Source: Solimicrobium silvestre
GTDB lineage: Bacteria > Pseudomonadota > Gammaproteobacteria > Burkholderiales > Burkholderiaceae_D
Reading direction: 5' to 3'
Length of the DNA stretch: 64,000 nucleotides
Assembly: GCF_002976435.1 (NCBI RefSeq)
Contig: NZ_PUGF01000018.1
Coordinates: 1 to 64,000, forward strand
Positions 18,998 through 27,460 of this stretch are shown here, piece after piece. Under the pieces are notes generated by a model that saw only the letters and a program-made list of their open reading frames with translations, made no database searches and was not told the origin of the DNA. The position numbers and the translations under genes were made by a program. The number at the start of each line of letters is the position of its first letter. Within the stretch, counting starts at the first letter, position 1.

Positions 18998-20599
18998 ATG
19001 AGCACAGCGGTACCAGTACAACAAGCCAAAACAGATTCTCCACAAAGAAATACTCAGCTTGCAAAACAAAATAGCAATAAATTAGCAGAGGGAATGCAAA
19101 GCAAATTTGCCGATAACCGCCCACAAGCCACTGCTCAACGTAACCTACAAAATGTGGCTAACAACAGCCATCAAAGTAGGCAACTACAAGCCGTCAGTCG
19201 CATGGCTCAAAGCAGTGCGCAAGCCATTCAACTTAAAGCAACGAACACGCTGACAAACGCATCGGCGCTACAAAGGGTGGAAGAGGAAGAGCCACTACAA
19301 GCGAAATCAGTAGAATCAGGCACGGCACAACGCGCAGAACAAGCGGCTCAAAAACTCAATAACACGGGGCTGCCCGACAATCTCAAATCCGGTATTGAAG
19401 CACTTTCTGGCATGAGCATGGATCATGTCAAAGTCCATTACAACTCACCACAACCTGCACAACTGAATGCCCATGCTTACGCACAAGGCAGCGAGATCCA
19501 TGTTGCACCACAGCAGGAAAAGCATTTACCGCATGAAGCCTGGCACGTAGTGCAGCAGGCGCAAGGACGGGTTAAGCCAACGATGCAGATGAAGCTTGAC
19601 GTAGCGGTGAATGATGATGTGGGCTTGGAAGCAGAGGCGGATGTGATGGGAGCGAAGGCTCTTGCATCAGCGCAGTTGGTTCAAAAAAACGAAACCAGAA
19701 TGTTCGCATCGGCACAAGTCTCCGCACAGGCGAAAACATCGACAGCACCTCAACAAAAAGCAAACAATTCCGCCTTTACCCCGCAAATAAAATCAGGCAT
19801 GCCATTCCAATTGAAATGGCTAGAATATGGCGGAAAACATTATGCTTGGGATCAATTAATAAATGAGACTCAATGGTTTTACAATAAAGAGACCGGGCAA
19901 ATGTTTTACGAGCGAGGTGGCGTTAGGTCGGAAAAGAAAAATAGGACCGCCTGGTTAGACGACAATGATGGGAACGACCTTTTAAAGGATGAGGACGCAA
20001 GTATTGAATTAGATGTAGAGAAACGTAAGAGCATCGAGGTCATTGAGGTGGCCGGATGGGATGATAGTTTGGTAAGCGAAGTTTTAGAAATTCAGCGGGA
20101 ATGGGAAGTCAAGAAAAAAGAGGATGGAGAACGGGAAAAAAGCGAATTGGGTGATGATCGGTGTTCAATGGATGATTGGACACAGACTGATGAAGGTATT
20201 GATGTGGCAGGTGATTTAGCAGACGAAGAAAACAGGAAGGTTGCTGGCACATCCGATGGTTATTTGAGGACCTTTATTGCACATTACAAAAAAGAAGCTG
20301 AGCCGATTGCTGTGATGATGATTGAGATGAGAAGTAGCAGCGAAATGTTTGACACCAAAGAGCACTTATATTTGAGATGGTTGGTGGGAAGCCCGCGTCG
20401 TAAAGGCGGTGGGAAGCAGCTTTCAGATCAAGCCAAAATAATGGCGAGGGAAGCAAGAAGGCTACTTGTCGTCGAGTCGGCAAAATCCGCTACGGGTTGG
20501 TACGGTACGCAAGGATTCGTTGCCAGAGGGGACGCGAAGCATAATGATGAATTTAATGACTGCGGATGTCTGTTTATGGACTGGCAGCCAGGCGATTGA
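18998..20599 (+). CDS. DUF4157 (eCIS core domain) protein with C-terminal GNAT-like domain
   Basis: About 533 residues from the ATG at 18998 behind GAGGT. Residues about 30-85 hold the segment NRPQATAQRNLQNVANNSHQ seen in many DUF4157 toxins. Residues about 110-195 are DUF4157, with MSMDHVKVHYNS and the HExxH motif HEAWHVVQQ. After a Gln/Ala-rich linker, the last 150 residues look like a GNAT acetyltransferase (RRKGGG acetyl-CoA loop, then SATGWYGTQGFVARGD). Established knowledge: DUF4157 marks cargo of extracellular contractile injection systems. No tail, sheath or baseplate gene is in the window. Acetylation of a target protein or molecule is inference. Confidence 0.8.
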   Translation: MSTAVPVQQAKTDSPQRNTQLAKQNSNKLAEGMQSKFADNRPQATAQRNLQNVANNSHQSRQLQAVSRMAQSSAQAIQLKATNTLTNASALQRVEEEEPLQAKSVESGTAQRAEQAAQKLNNTGLPDNLKSGIEALSGMSMDHVKVHYNSPQPAQLNAHAYAQGSEIHVAPQQEKHLPHEAWHVVQQAQGRVKPTMQMKLDVAVNDDVGLEAEADVMGAKALASAQLVQKNETRMFASAQVSAQAKTSTAPQQKANNSAFTPQIKSGMPFQLKWLEYGGKHYAWDQLINETQWFYNKETGQMFYERGGVRSEKKNRTAWLDDNDGNDLLKDEDASIELDVEKRKSIEVIEVAGWDDSLVSEVLEIQREWEVKKKEDGEREKSELGDDRCSMDDWTQTDEGIDVAGDLADEENRKVAGTSDGYLRTFIAHYKKEAEPIAVMMIEMRSSSEMFDTKEHLYLRWLVGSPRRKGGGKQLSDQAKIMAREARRLLVVESAKSATGWYGTQGFVARGDAKHNDEFNDCGCLFMDWQPGD

Positions 20600-20661
20600 A
20601 AACGAACAGTAGATACGCCACTGCAATTTGACCATAGTTAAACATTAAAGGGGAATGGATT

Positions 20662-21378
20662 TTGAAAACACCGATTTCGAAATCGACAGGCGATTTGACA
20701 GGGACAACGCAAATGGCGCAAACCGTCATGCGGAACGAGGACAATCGCCCGCAGGCTAATGCGCTGCGTCGATTGCAGTCGTTGTCAGAAAACGCCCCCC
20801 AGATGTCGCAGCTTCAAACATTGCAAGCTAAGGCTGCGAATGCTTCGAGCCTAACCAAATGGCACAGCACTGAATTTGTCGCCCAACGATTTCGTGGCGC
20901 AACAGGCACAGCAGAGGCGGCAGCAGAAGTACCAATGACGTTAAACAATGCCTTCGTCAAAAATCATGTTGCTGAAGATGCTCAAGAAGCCATTAACAAG
21001 ACAAATCAACGGATCCTTGATGTCAACGAACCAGCAGCGATGAAAACAGGTAGTTTGGCAAATAGTCTGGCGCCCCTCGCTACTTGGGAAACTGCGATTA
21101 ACGGCAGCGAAGTGGTATTGCCACCGCAAGATGACTGGGGAGGAGAATATGGCTTTGATGACACGACTACGTATAATCATAAATTAACAGGGTTCACTGT
21201 AAAGGGCTGGGAGGCAAAAGGTAAAGCGAATGCTGTCATAGCCACAGAAAAAGAAATTAGCAAATATGTTGGAGGTGAGTGGAAAGTGGCAGGTGGTACA
21301 ACAACGAATGGCAGCAACGTAAATACAAGTGCAGACGCTACACACGTTACGGTCGATATTGATCACTGCACAGGGTAA
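20662..21378 (+). CDS. effector-like protein sharing the N-terminal motif of the DUF4157 neighbour
   Basis: 238 residues from a TTG start at 20662, chosen because AAAGGGG lies eight bases upstream and the frame has no better start. Residues about 24-52 (NEDNRPQANALRRLQSLSEN then QMSQLQTLQAKAANAS) parallel the N-terminus of the preceding DUF4157 protein. DUF4157 itself is absent. The rest contains a Trp/Gly-rich segment (PPQDDWGGEYGFDDTTTYNH) and ends VTVDIDHCTG; I recognise no catalytic family. It lies 62 bases downstream of the first effector-like gene, probably in one operon. A small toxin or second cargo protein is inference. Confidence 0.65.
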   Translation: MKTPISKSTGDLTGTTQMAQTVMRNEDNRPQANALRRLQSLSENAPQMSQLQTLQAKAANASSLTKWHSTEFVAQRFRGATGTAEAAAEVPMTLNNAFVKNHVAEDAQEAINKTNQRILDVNEPAAMKTGSLANSLAPLATWETAINGSEVVLPPQDDWGGEYGFDDTTTYNHKLTGFTVKGWEAKGKANAVIATEKEISKYVGGEWKVAGGTTTNGSNVNTSADATHVTVDIDHCTG

Positions 21379-21522
21379 AATTTGCCTCATCTGAATTACT
21401 CACGATTTGATCTTACGTTCAGTGTCAGATCAAATCGAAACTAAACCACATAATCGCCTCGATTGAAAAAAGTATCGTTTGCACTTAATATTGCTTTTCT
21501 CCAACACTGCAAACACTCTGCG

Positions 21523-22047
21523 ATGAAAACAGCCTTGATTGTTATCGATTTTCAAAACTCCATTTTTAACGCACCGCCAGCTTATGAAGTGCATCAAGTT
21601 ATGGAGCGAATTAGCGCGGTTATACAAAAAGCACGCAAAGCGGGTGTCGCCGTTATTTATGTTCAGCACCAGGAAGATAGCACCGGCTGGCAGGCCGGTA
21701 CGCCAGATTGGGAGTTTCCCAGTGCAATTGCGCCGCAAGCCGATGACTACCTGGTTCATAAAAGCGTAGCTAGTGCTTTTGTTGATACAAACTTGCTGGC
21801 GCATTTAACTGAGCAGGAAATTCAACGTGTGTATATCTGCGGTTACGCCACCGAATTTTGCATCGACACCAATGTAAGACAATGCGCAAGTTTAAAATTA
21901 AACACCGTCGTCATTAGCGACGCGCACACCACACGCGACAGGCCACATCTTAGCGCGCCTAAAATTATTGAACACCATAATTGGGTATGGAGCGAGTTTG
22001 GTGGGATTCAACTTTGCCAAACCAGTTTGGTAGAGTTTGACGAATAG
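21523..22047 (+). CDS. isochorismatase-family cysteine hydrolase
   Basis: About 174 residues from the ATG at 21523; an in-frame TTG 20 codons earlier precedes the fold. It opens MKTALIVIDFQNSIF with the catalytic Asp, has the Lys in DYLVHKSVASAF, and the nucleophile Cys in IYICGYATEFCIDTNVRQ-like sequence (here VYICGYATEFCIDTNVR). Relatives hydrolyse nicotinamide, N-carbamoylsarcosine, isochorismate or other amides and ethers; the substrate cannot be read. It stands alone in the island on the plus strand. Confidence 0.88.
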   Translation: MKTALIVIDFQNSIFNAPPAYEVHQVMERISAVIQKARKAGVAVIYVQHQEDSTGWQAGTPDWEFPSAIAPQADDYLVHKSVASAFVDTNLLAHLTEQEIQRVYICGYATEFCIDTNVRQCASLKLNTVVISDAHTTRDRPHLSAPKIIEHHNWVWSEFGGIQLCQTSLVEFDE

Positions 22048-22522
22048 TTTGAATATCGCTCTGTAGCGTATTAGCCGAAAGCGCAAACCACGATTACACG
22101 TCATATCACAACACAGGTTATGAGTTTTTGTGTGGCCCCAATGTGCAGATAATGAGCCGTTCATAATTATTGCGTGACCGTCGCTTCAACGGTACAAACG
22201 CGCCAGATGCATAAATCTCCAATGTTCTGCCTTTAGTTAAAAATGCCCTAAATAGGGCATTTACAACTCTTAAATAATCCTATAACTTCATAAAAAATGT
22301 AATGTTTTAACGGCTTACATTTGAATTAGTATCAATTTTTTAATTATTACGAAAGTACCATTAAATAAACTTCCGACTTAGCGCTGATTTGCGCAGTGGT
22401 ATGTACGCTAGCAGACAGATTATCTCTGTTTGAAAGTTTATCGTGACATTGTTGTCGCCTAATACTAAAGACAACCAATTTCTTGGCTGTAGAATTTAAT
22501 TTAAAATTGATTGGAAGCTGAA
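22048..22522. other. intergenic region with operator-like palindrome
   Basis: No gene is visible. The stretch carries a TGTGGCCCCAATG segment near 22130 faintly like leader copy A, the ATGCCCTA palindrome at 22243, and an AT-rich 200-base leader before the small gene at 22523. Confidence 0.4.
22243..22260. promoter_or_regulatory. ATGCCCTA-AA-TAGGGCAT palindrome, copy 1
   Basis: Eight-base perfect arms around a two-base centre, extendable to ten bases. The identical arms recur at 27443-27460. In both places the palindrome is followed by ACAA(C/T)TC and, about 20 bases later, TATA(A/G)C, so it overlaps or abuts a likely promoter. It reads like a dimeric regulator's operator; the regulator is unknown. 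Confidence 0.6.
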
Positions 22523-22735
22523 ATGGATGCTGACAATAATATTGTAGTTGCTCAGGTTCTCGATGAGCGTTTGAATAATGACATTGAAGCGGCAGTGAAT
22601 CTTGGTCTGGCTGCCGCTTTATTGGGTGAAGTTCATGATGGAATGAGATTAATGCAAGAACTAGGCGTTCCATATGAAATCAGCTCAAGAGTGCTATTAA
22701 ACAAAACCAAACGACGCTCTTCCGACTGGAAATAG
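22523..22735 (+). CDS. small hypothetical protein
   Basis: 70 residues from the ATG at 22523, preceded by GGAAG. The sequence MDADNNIVVAQVLDERLNND continues with an Ala/Leu-rich amphipathic helix and a basic tail (KTKRRSSDWK). There is no signal peptide, membrane segment or recognisable domain. The good start signal, the conserved promoter block upstream and the compact soluble composition support a real gene. Function unknown. Confidence 0.6.
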   Translation: MDADNNIVVAQVLDERLNNDIEAAVNLGLAAALLGEVHDGMRLMQELGVPYEISSRVLLNKTKRRSSDWK

Positions 22736-22933
22736 TGTAACTAGTGGTTTTACTGTAGCGCTCTATTAACTGAAACATTACCGGTTGCTAGTTGCGTATT
22801 CTCACTAGGTTGTCGCCCGAAAAGGTAGCTCGGTGATCGTCATTTTTATTTCACCCCTATCTTGTGTCGTCTGAGCCATGCACCGTTTTGTGAAAAATGC
22901 GCCCGCTTTGCGCACATTGGGCTAATGCCCATA

Positions 22934-23128
22934 TCAATTATCCGGCGAAAAAATGTCTTCAATCCTGACCTTCAAAAGTTGGGATAATTTAAAGGCCAGC
23001 GTAAGGCTTGGATCATATTTACCGGTCTCGATCGAATTGATAGTTTGACGACTGACCGACAAGGTATCGGCCAGCGCTTGCTGTGTCAATTCTTTCGCCA
23101 GCCGCAATTCTTTTAATCTGTTATTCAT
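22934..23128 (-). CDS. XRE/Cro-type helix-turn-helix regulator
   Basis: 64 residues from the ATG at 23128; the longer in-frame start at 23161 overlaps the upstream gene. Almost the whole protein is the HTH domain: MNNRLKELRLAKELTQQALA, then SVSRQTINSIETGKYDPSL with the recognition helix, ending VRIEDIFSPDN. This single-domain YozG-like class commonly sits beside small membrane proteins, as here (24205-24603). It follows the reductase gene by 10 bases in a three-gene minus-strand operon and may autoregulate it. Confidence 0.88.
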   Translation of the reverse strand: MNNRLKELRLAKELTQQALADTLSVSRQTINSIETGKYDPSLTLAFKLSQLLKVRIEDIFSPDN

Positions 23129-23138
23129 TATTGACTCA

Positions 23139-24182
23139 TCAATCTTCCAACAAGCCGTCATCGACTAGTTGTTTAACATGGTCATTCAACGTAGTGAGCG
23201 AAGGCCGATAGATGACTGACAATTCCTCTCTGCTGCGCCGATTGTTAAAGTTGATTGGGTAGCTGACGTTCTTGGCAACGTATTCCCGAGTCATGCCTAT
23301 CAGAGGTGCAATCAACCAAATAAGCGCTTTGGGAACTTCTTTGGCAGGAAGCTTGCTGATGAATGCGGGGTTTGACCCAGCGATTTTTCGTGCAATTTCC
23401 AACAGCGTCAAACTTTCAGCAACGGCAATGTAGCGCCCAGATGCGCTTGCTAACGTCGCTGCCTTAACATGCGCGATGGCAGCGTCCCGTACATCGACGA
23501 CCCCCAATCGCAGATTCGGTACACCGCTGCGGAACGAGCCATTCAGAAATTGGATGATCATCGTGACGCTAGTCGCGTCCTTGCGCTTTGACAGCGACGG
23601 CCCGAAAATAGCGCCCGGATTGATTGTTACCAAACTCCAGCGGGATTGTTGTCCATGAATCTCCCACGCCGCTTTTTCCGCCAAGGTCTTGGAATAGGCA
23701 TACGGATTACTTGCGATGCTACTGCTGTGATTGATATCGCCCTCTTGCAACATCGTCGCATCAGCGTCCTTTAGATCCACCACATTGCCGTACATCGCCG
23801 CGATGCTGCTCGTCAGCACCACGCGTTGAACGCAGCCGGTTCGGTTAACGGCATCAAGAACGTTGCGCGTACCTTTCACAGCAGGGTTCACCAGTTCCGC
23901 CATCGGATCTTTCGGCGTTCCAATAAAATAGGGGGATGCTGCGTGAATGACGATAGAACAGCCTTCCATTGCAACATCGAAGCTCCCGGCTATCAACAAG
24001 TCTGCGTCAAACAACTTAAGGCGATCAGGGTAACCATCAGCGAGTTGAAGCAAATGCGCCACCTTTTGCGTATCCTGAATTTTTCGTACAGTGCCATGGA
24101 CGACGTGCCCATCCTGCAAGAGGCAGTTGACGATCCATGACGCCAGATAACCGCCCGCGCCGGTGACAAGAACAGTAGCCAT
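23139..24182 (-). CDS. NAD(P)-dependent aldehyde/ketone reductase (extended SDR, dihydroflavonol-reductase-like)
   Basis: 347 residues. The Rossmann loop is VTGAGGYLASWIVNCLLQDG, an extended short-chain dehydrogenase pattern. The catalytic Tyr-Lys pair is in NPYAYSKTLAEKAAW, with the Ser in VVLTSSIAAMYG. Length and layout match the dihydroflavonol-4-reductase-like/methylglyoxal-reductase group, which reduces carbonyls with NADPH. Second gene of the minus-strand operon. Substrate unknown. Confidence 0.88.
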   Translation of the reverse strand: MATVLVTGAGGYLASWIVNCLLQDGHVVHGTVRKIQDTQKVAHLLQLADGYPDRLKLFDADLLIAGSFDVAMEGCSIVIHAASPYFIGTPKDPMAELVNPAVKGTRNVLDAVNRTGCVQRVVLTSSIAAMYGNVVDLKDADATMLQEGDINHSSSIASNPYAYSKTLAEKAAWEIHGQQSRWSLVTINPGAIFGPSLSKRKDATSVTMIIQFLNGSFRSGVPNLRLGVVDVRDAAIAHVKAATLASASGRYIAVAESLTLLEIARKIAGSNPAFISKLPAKEVPKALIWLIAPLIGMTREYVAKNVSYPINFNNRRSREELSVIYRPSLTTLNDHVKQLVDDGLLED

Positions 24183-24204
24183 ATTTTGATATTCTTCCTT
24201 GATG

Positions 24205-24603
24205 TTATTTAAATTGACGATCAGCGATGACTAGACTAAGTCCCCAACTGGCGATGACGCATGCGCAGATCCAAAATGCGCTGAACTCCGGCACGACTTG
24301 GTGTGATTGCAAAATCCCGGCTACAAATGCGGCAGAAAAACTGACGCTGGGCGAAAACATACAGGCTTGCTCATGCAAGCGCCGTTGCAGCTCATCCATC
24401 CGGCGGTACACCGCACCTATCAGAAAAGGAATCGTCAAGGCAGCGAGAATCAGTGCAACGAATGCACCATCCTTGACGGGTTTGCTCAGATTGGCGGCAT
24501 CAACAATTGACGATGCAAACCCCAAACCGGTAAGTACCAGCAAGCCAATCATTACTTTGCCAAGATATGCGGCCTGTATCCGCAAAGAATAGTTTTCAGT
24601 CAC
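24205..24603 (-). CDS. small inner-membrane protein
   Basis: 132 residues from a GTG at 24603 that has CAGGAG seven bases upstream; longer in-frame starts to 24717 have no such site. Four hydrophobic segments are visible (KVMIGLLVLTGLGFASSIV, AFVALILAALTIPFLIG, an Ala-rich third and a final FWICACVIASWGLSLVI). A short YRRMDELQRRLHEQA loop connects segments two and three. Similar proteins pair with YozG-type XRE regulators, which matches the operon here. Function unknown. Confidence 0.7.
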   Translation of the reverse strand: MTENYSLRIQAAYLGKVMIGLLVLTGLGFASSIVDAANLSKPVKDGAFVALILAALTIPFLIGAVYRRMDELQRRLHEQACMFSPSVSFSAAFVAGILQSHQVVPEFSAFWICACVIASWGLSLVIADRQFK

Positions 24604-24696
24604 GTCATTGCTCCTGTGAATGTCAAGTTTGTTTGACATGAGGATAAAGATAGGAACCCAATATGTCAGGCATCCTTTACATACCATCAAAACAAA

Positions 24697-24945
24697 GAGT
24701 GAACAAACTCTATGCATACGTGGTTGTTTGCAAATGGACTGTTGTTATTTCTATTGCCGCCATAGAGTAAGAAGTTGCCCAATTTAAATTTTTAAATTAC
24801 TGTGCTTAACTTGACGCTGGCGACAGTGTAAAGGTCGGGAGTCAGTCCGTGTGGTTTGGTGACAGACGCTTGGCGACACCAAACGGGCGGTGGATTGGCC
24901 AAGCGATACGGCATTCTGATGGAACAAGAAATAAATGGATCAGGG
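24697..24945 (+). promoter_or_regulatory. promoter-leader module, copy B
   Basis: Nearly identical to 28722-28942 over its first 165 bases and related to copy A. It starts at GAGTGAAC, contains ACTCTATG (24707) and CATAGAGT (24761) as inverted repeats bounding a 62-base unit, then TTGCCC (24775-24780), a 17-base spacer and TACTGT (24798-24803) as a candidate promoter. The leader then has a TTTGGTG ... CACCAAA stem. The next gene starts at 24978. Confidence 0.6.
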
Positions 24946-24977
24946 CGCGACACGCGCCATAAAAATTAAAGGTTTTT

Positions 24978-25319
24978 TTGATGATTTACTATATTGCATA
25001 CTTTTTCGGCGGCGCATTTCTAGCTAACAGCATTCCCCATCTTACAAATGGAATGTCTGGCCGCCCATTTCCAACTCCGTTTGCAACACCGCCAGGTCAA
25101 GGCGAATCATCTTCCACGCTCGATGTAATTTGGGGCGCTTTAAATATAATTATTGGCTATTGTTTATTATTTCAAATCTCAGATTTCAACGTTCGATCGC
25201 TGTTAGATCTAAGCGCAGCCGGCTCAGGCAGCTTGGCAATCGCTTTATACCTGTCCCGTCGCTTTGGTAATGTATATGGCGGAATAAAAACGGGGACGAG
25301 AAAAGTTAATGATAGCTAA
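24978..25319 (+). CDS. small conserved membrane protein
   Basis: 113 residues from an ATG that follows AAAGG. It has three hydrophobic segments: the first ending in FFGGAFLANSIPHLTNGMSG, a second around LDVIWGALNIIIGYCLLFQI, and a weak third at SGSLAIALYLSRR. The IPHLTNGMSGRPFPTPFATP motif is one I recognise as recurring in a family of uncharacterised bacterial membrane proteins. Function unknown. It is the gene served by leader copy B. Confidence 0.7.
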   Translation: MMIYYIAYFFGGAFLANSIPHLTNGMSGRPFPTPFATPPGQGESSSTLDVIWGALNIIIGYCLLFQISDFNVRSLLDLSAAGSGSLAIALYLSRRFGNVYGGIKTGTRKVNDS

Positions 25320-25370
25320 CGCCATTCGCATACATCTCTAAAAATTGAATCAAACTAGAAATATCCACTC

Positions 25371-26006
25371 ATGGACAATTGCCAAATATCCGTCAATACG
25401 TTTAATACGCTCGCAGATAATTACGCACAAAAATACTTTGCATTGAGCACATATGATGGTTGTTACCGAATTTTCTGCTCGCAACTTTCAAAGAAAGGGG
25501 GATCAGTTCTTGACGTCGCTTGCGGACCAGGCAATGTGGCCAATTTCCTAGTGCGTGAAAGACCTGATCTGGAAGTAACTGGCATCGATTTAGCGCCACG
25601 CATGATCCAACTGGCAAAAACTCTTGTGCCAACGGCTAATTTTCTGGCTCATGACTGCAGACATTTGAGTACCTTAAGCCGAGTGTATGACGGCATTGTC
25701 TACGCTTTTGGATTGAATTATCTGAATCAGCAGGATACTGAGCAAGTATTTGATTCGATTCCTAACGTATTGGCACTCAACGGAACGTTTTACCTTAGCG
25801 TAATGTTGGGGTCTGCTGAACAATCAGGTATTCAAACATCTAGCAGTGGCAACCAAGTCTACATTTACTACAGACCCAGACAAGAAATCGAACGTTTGGT
25901 GAGGAATGCAGGACTAGAACTTATTTATTTGGAAGAATTTTCCAGCCCATCTAATGCGCCAACTGCAACCATTGACTTGGTCTTGATTGCACGTCGTATT
26001 AAGTGA
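25371..26006 (+). CDS. class I SAM-dependent methyltransferase
   Basis: 211 residues. Motif I is VLDVACGPGNVANFL, followed by the acidic ribose contact in LEVTGIDLAPRMIQLAK and the post-motif HDCRHLS. The fold is complete, of the Methyltransf_25/11 type. No substrate-recognition insert is obvious. It stands alone on the plus strand about 50 bases after the small membrane protein. Substrate unknown. Confidence 0.87.
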   Translation: MDNCQISVNTFNTLADNYAQKYFALSTYDGCYRIFCSQLSKKGGSVLDVACGPGNVANFLVRERPDLEVTGIDLAPRMIQLAKTLVPTANFLAHDCRHLSTLSRVYDGIVYAFGLNYLNQQDTEQVFDSIPNVLALNGTFYLSVMLGSAEQSGIQTSSSGNQVYIYYRPRQEIERLVRNAGLELIYLEEFSSPSNAPTATIDLVLIARRIK

Positions 26007-26215
26007 TTTTATGATCAAAATTTGTCGGGGAAGAATACGGCGTGAAGCGGTCGTTTTCCGTATATGACAAATGTCACTCCAATCAATGACACTTAATACT
26101 AACCGATCTTAAAACTAACCTTCAAAATAACGTCATTGCAGTTTAATTTAAGAACGCGTTTATCGAGTGTTAGTTTAGTTCTTTCATAACCACATTTTTG
26201 AACAACAGGAACAGC

Positions 26216-27190
26216 ATGAAATTTTTTTATTTTTCGATATCCATCATTTGTTTCGGCGCTATTTTATGGTTATCGGGTTGCGCGACTGAACGCAATTCAA
26301 TGAGACCATCCACACTTTCACAATCCACGCAGGAAAAGATACCGGCAGCAAGCCGGAGCAACGCCGCACTGGCAGCGGATCAAAATTTTTGGGATGTTTT
26401 TCATAATGCAAAATACGACGAAATTCAACCGGTACTGGAGCAAATGACAGGCGCCTATTTACGCGATCCAACTGACCCGGTAACGGCCAGTCATATTGGA
26501 TGGCTGCATATCTGGCGGATATCGGAGCGTGAAAGAATGGCTATGGTAACGCCATCAATTACTGATGATGCCGTTCTGGCGCGCAAATATTTTCAGGAAG
26601 CCAGTTCAATTAATCCATCCGATGCAAGATTTCTGGGGTTTTTGGCGGCATCTACATTGAGTGAGGGAACCATTCATCACAATGAGCCTGAGATTTCTGA
26701 AGGTAATGTGTTAATGCGCAAAGCAATTGTCGCCTGGCCCGAATTTAATCTGTTCACCGCAGGATATATGTTAAGTACTAAACCTGTCGATACTGCTGAA
26801 TTTAAGCAGGGGTTGGAATGGCAGTGGGAAAATCTCTCACTATGTGTGGGAGAAAAAATTAGCCGTACCGATCCAGATTATTCTTCCTCTGTCACGAAGA
26901 TCACAACCGTTGGGCCAAAACGTGCATGCTGGAATTCAACCGTTGCGCCACATAACTTCGAGGGATTTTTCTTGAACATGGGTGACATGTTGGTGAAATC
27001 AGGTGACTGGAAAGTGGCGCAGAAAATATACACGCTAGCAAAATCATCTCCAGATTATTCCAGCTGGAAATTTGCCCCACTGCTTGAAGAGAGAATTAGT
27101 AATGCGCAAAGCAATATCACGCCATTTGCGTCGAACAAAGGATTAATGATTAATTCCAAAGTCTCCTGCATGGCATGCCATCAATCGTAA
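26216..27190 (+). CDS. lipoprotein with C-terminal CxxCH motif
   Basis: 324 residues from the ATG at 26216 (an in-frame start six codons earlier is possible). The lipobox LSGC follows a hydrophobic stretch, so it is a lipoprotein. The middle is helical and repeat-like with HIGWLHIWRISE and segments similar to TPR arrays. The very C-terminus carries CMACHQS, a CxxCH heme-c attachment motif three residues from the end. A c-type heme at an extreme C-terminus is unusual. I do not recognise the family; an electron-transfer or redox-sensing role is inference. Confidence 0.65.
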   Translation: MKFFYFSISIICFGAILWLSGCATERNSMRPSTLSQSTQEKIPAASRSNAALAADQNFWDVFHNAKYDEIQPVLEQMTGAYLRDPTDPVTASHIGWLHIWRISERERMAMVTPSITDDAVLARKYFQEASSINPSDARFLGFLAASTLSEGTIHHNEPEISEGNVLMRKAIVAWPEFNLFTAGYMLSTKPVDTAEFKQGLEWQWENLSLCVGEKISRTDPDYSSSVTKITTVGPKRACWNSTVAPHNFEGFFLNMGDMLVKSGDWKVAQKIYTLAKSSPDYSSWKFAPLLEERISNAQSNITPFASNKGLMINSKVSCMACHQS

Positions 27191-27207
27191 AACAGCAAGG
27201 TGTACCA

Positions 27208-27288
27208 GGTAGGGTAATGGGGCATCTATTACATCGTATTTAGGCGATTCAAAACGGTGCAATGCGCAACGCTTATTGACGCCCTACC
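27208..27288. repeat. inverted pair of REP-like hairpins
   Basis: GGTAGGG at 27208 and CCCTACC at 27282 bound two hairpins in opposite orientation: GTAAT ... ATTAC around GGGGCATCT, and a second built on CAATG/ATTG. The first resembles the hairpin at 28246 with compensating base changes. It sits 18 bases beyond the lipoprotein stop, typical REP/BIME placement. Confidence 0.55.
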
Positions 27289-27442
27289 TCATATTTTCTA
27301 TTTGCCGTGAATTGAATATCGAACGACTGCAATGCCGGATCGTGTATATCAACGGTTACTACAGAGATGTGAAATAAATTTTGAATTGGCGGTACTAACG
27401 AGACAGTCGGATCAACCTCCCGTTTTCTGCATTCAATTCAAA

Positions 27443-27460
27443 ATGCCCTATTTAGGGCAT
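27443..27460. promoter_or_regulatory. ATGCCCTA-TT-TAGGGCAT palindrome, copy 2
   Basis: Same arms as at 22243 with a TT centre. The flanks also match: TTCTGC about 20 bases upstream, and ACAATTC then TATAGC downstream at the same spacing as in copy 1. This supports a shared promoter and operator for the genes at 22523 and 27627. Confidence 0.6.

Noticed and set aside
24831-24940. Leader copy B as a cyclic-di-GMP-I riboswitch
   Set aside because: A GCGACAGTG...AAAGG stretch is superficially similar, but the conserved GGGACGCAAAGCC core and tetraloop-receptor parts are absent.
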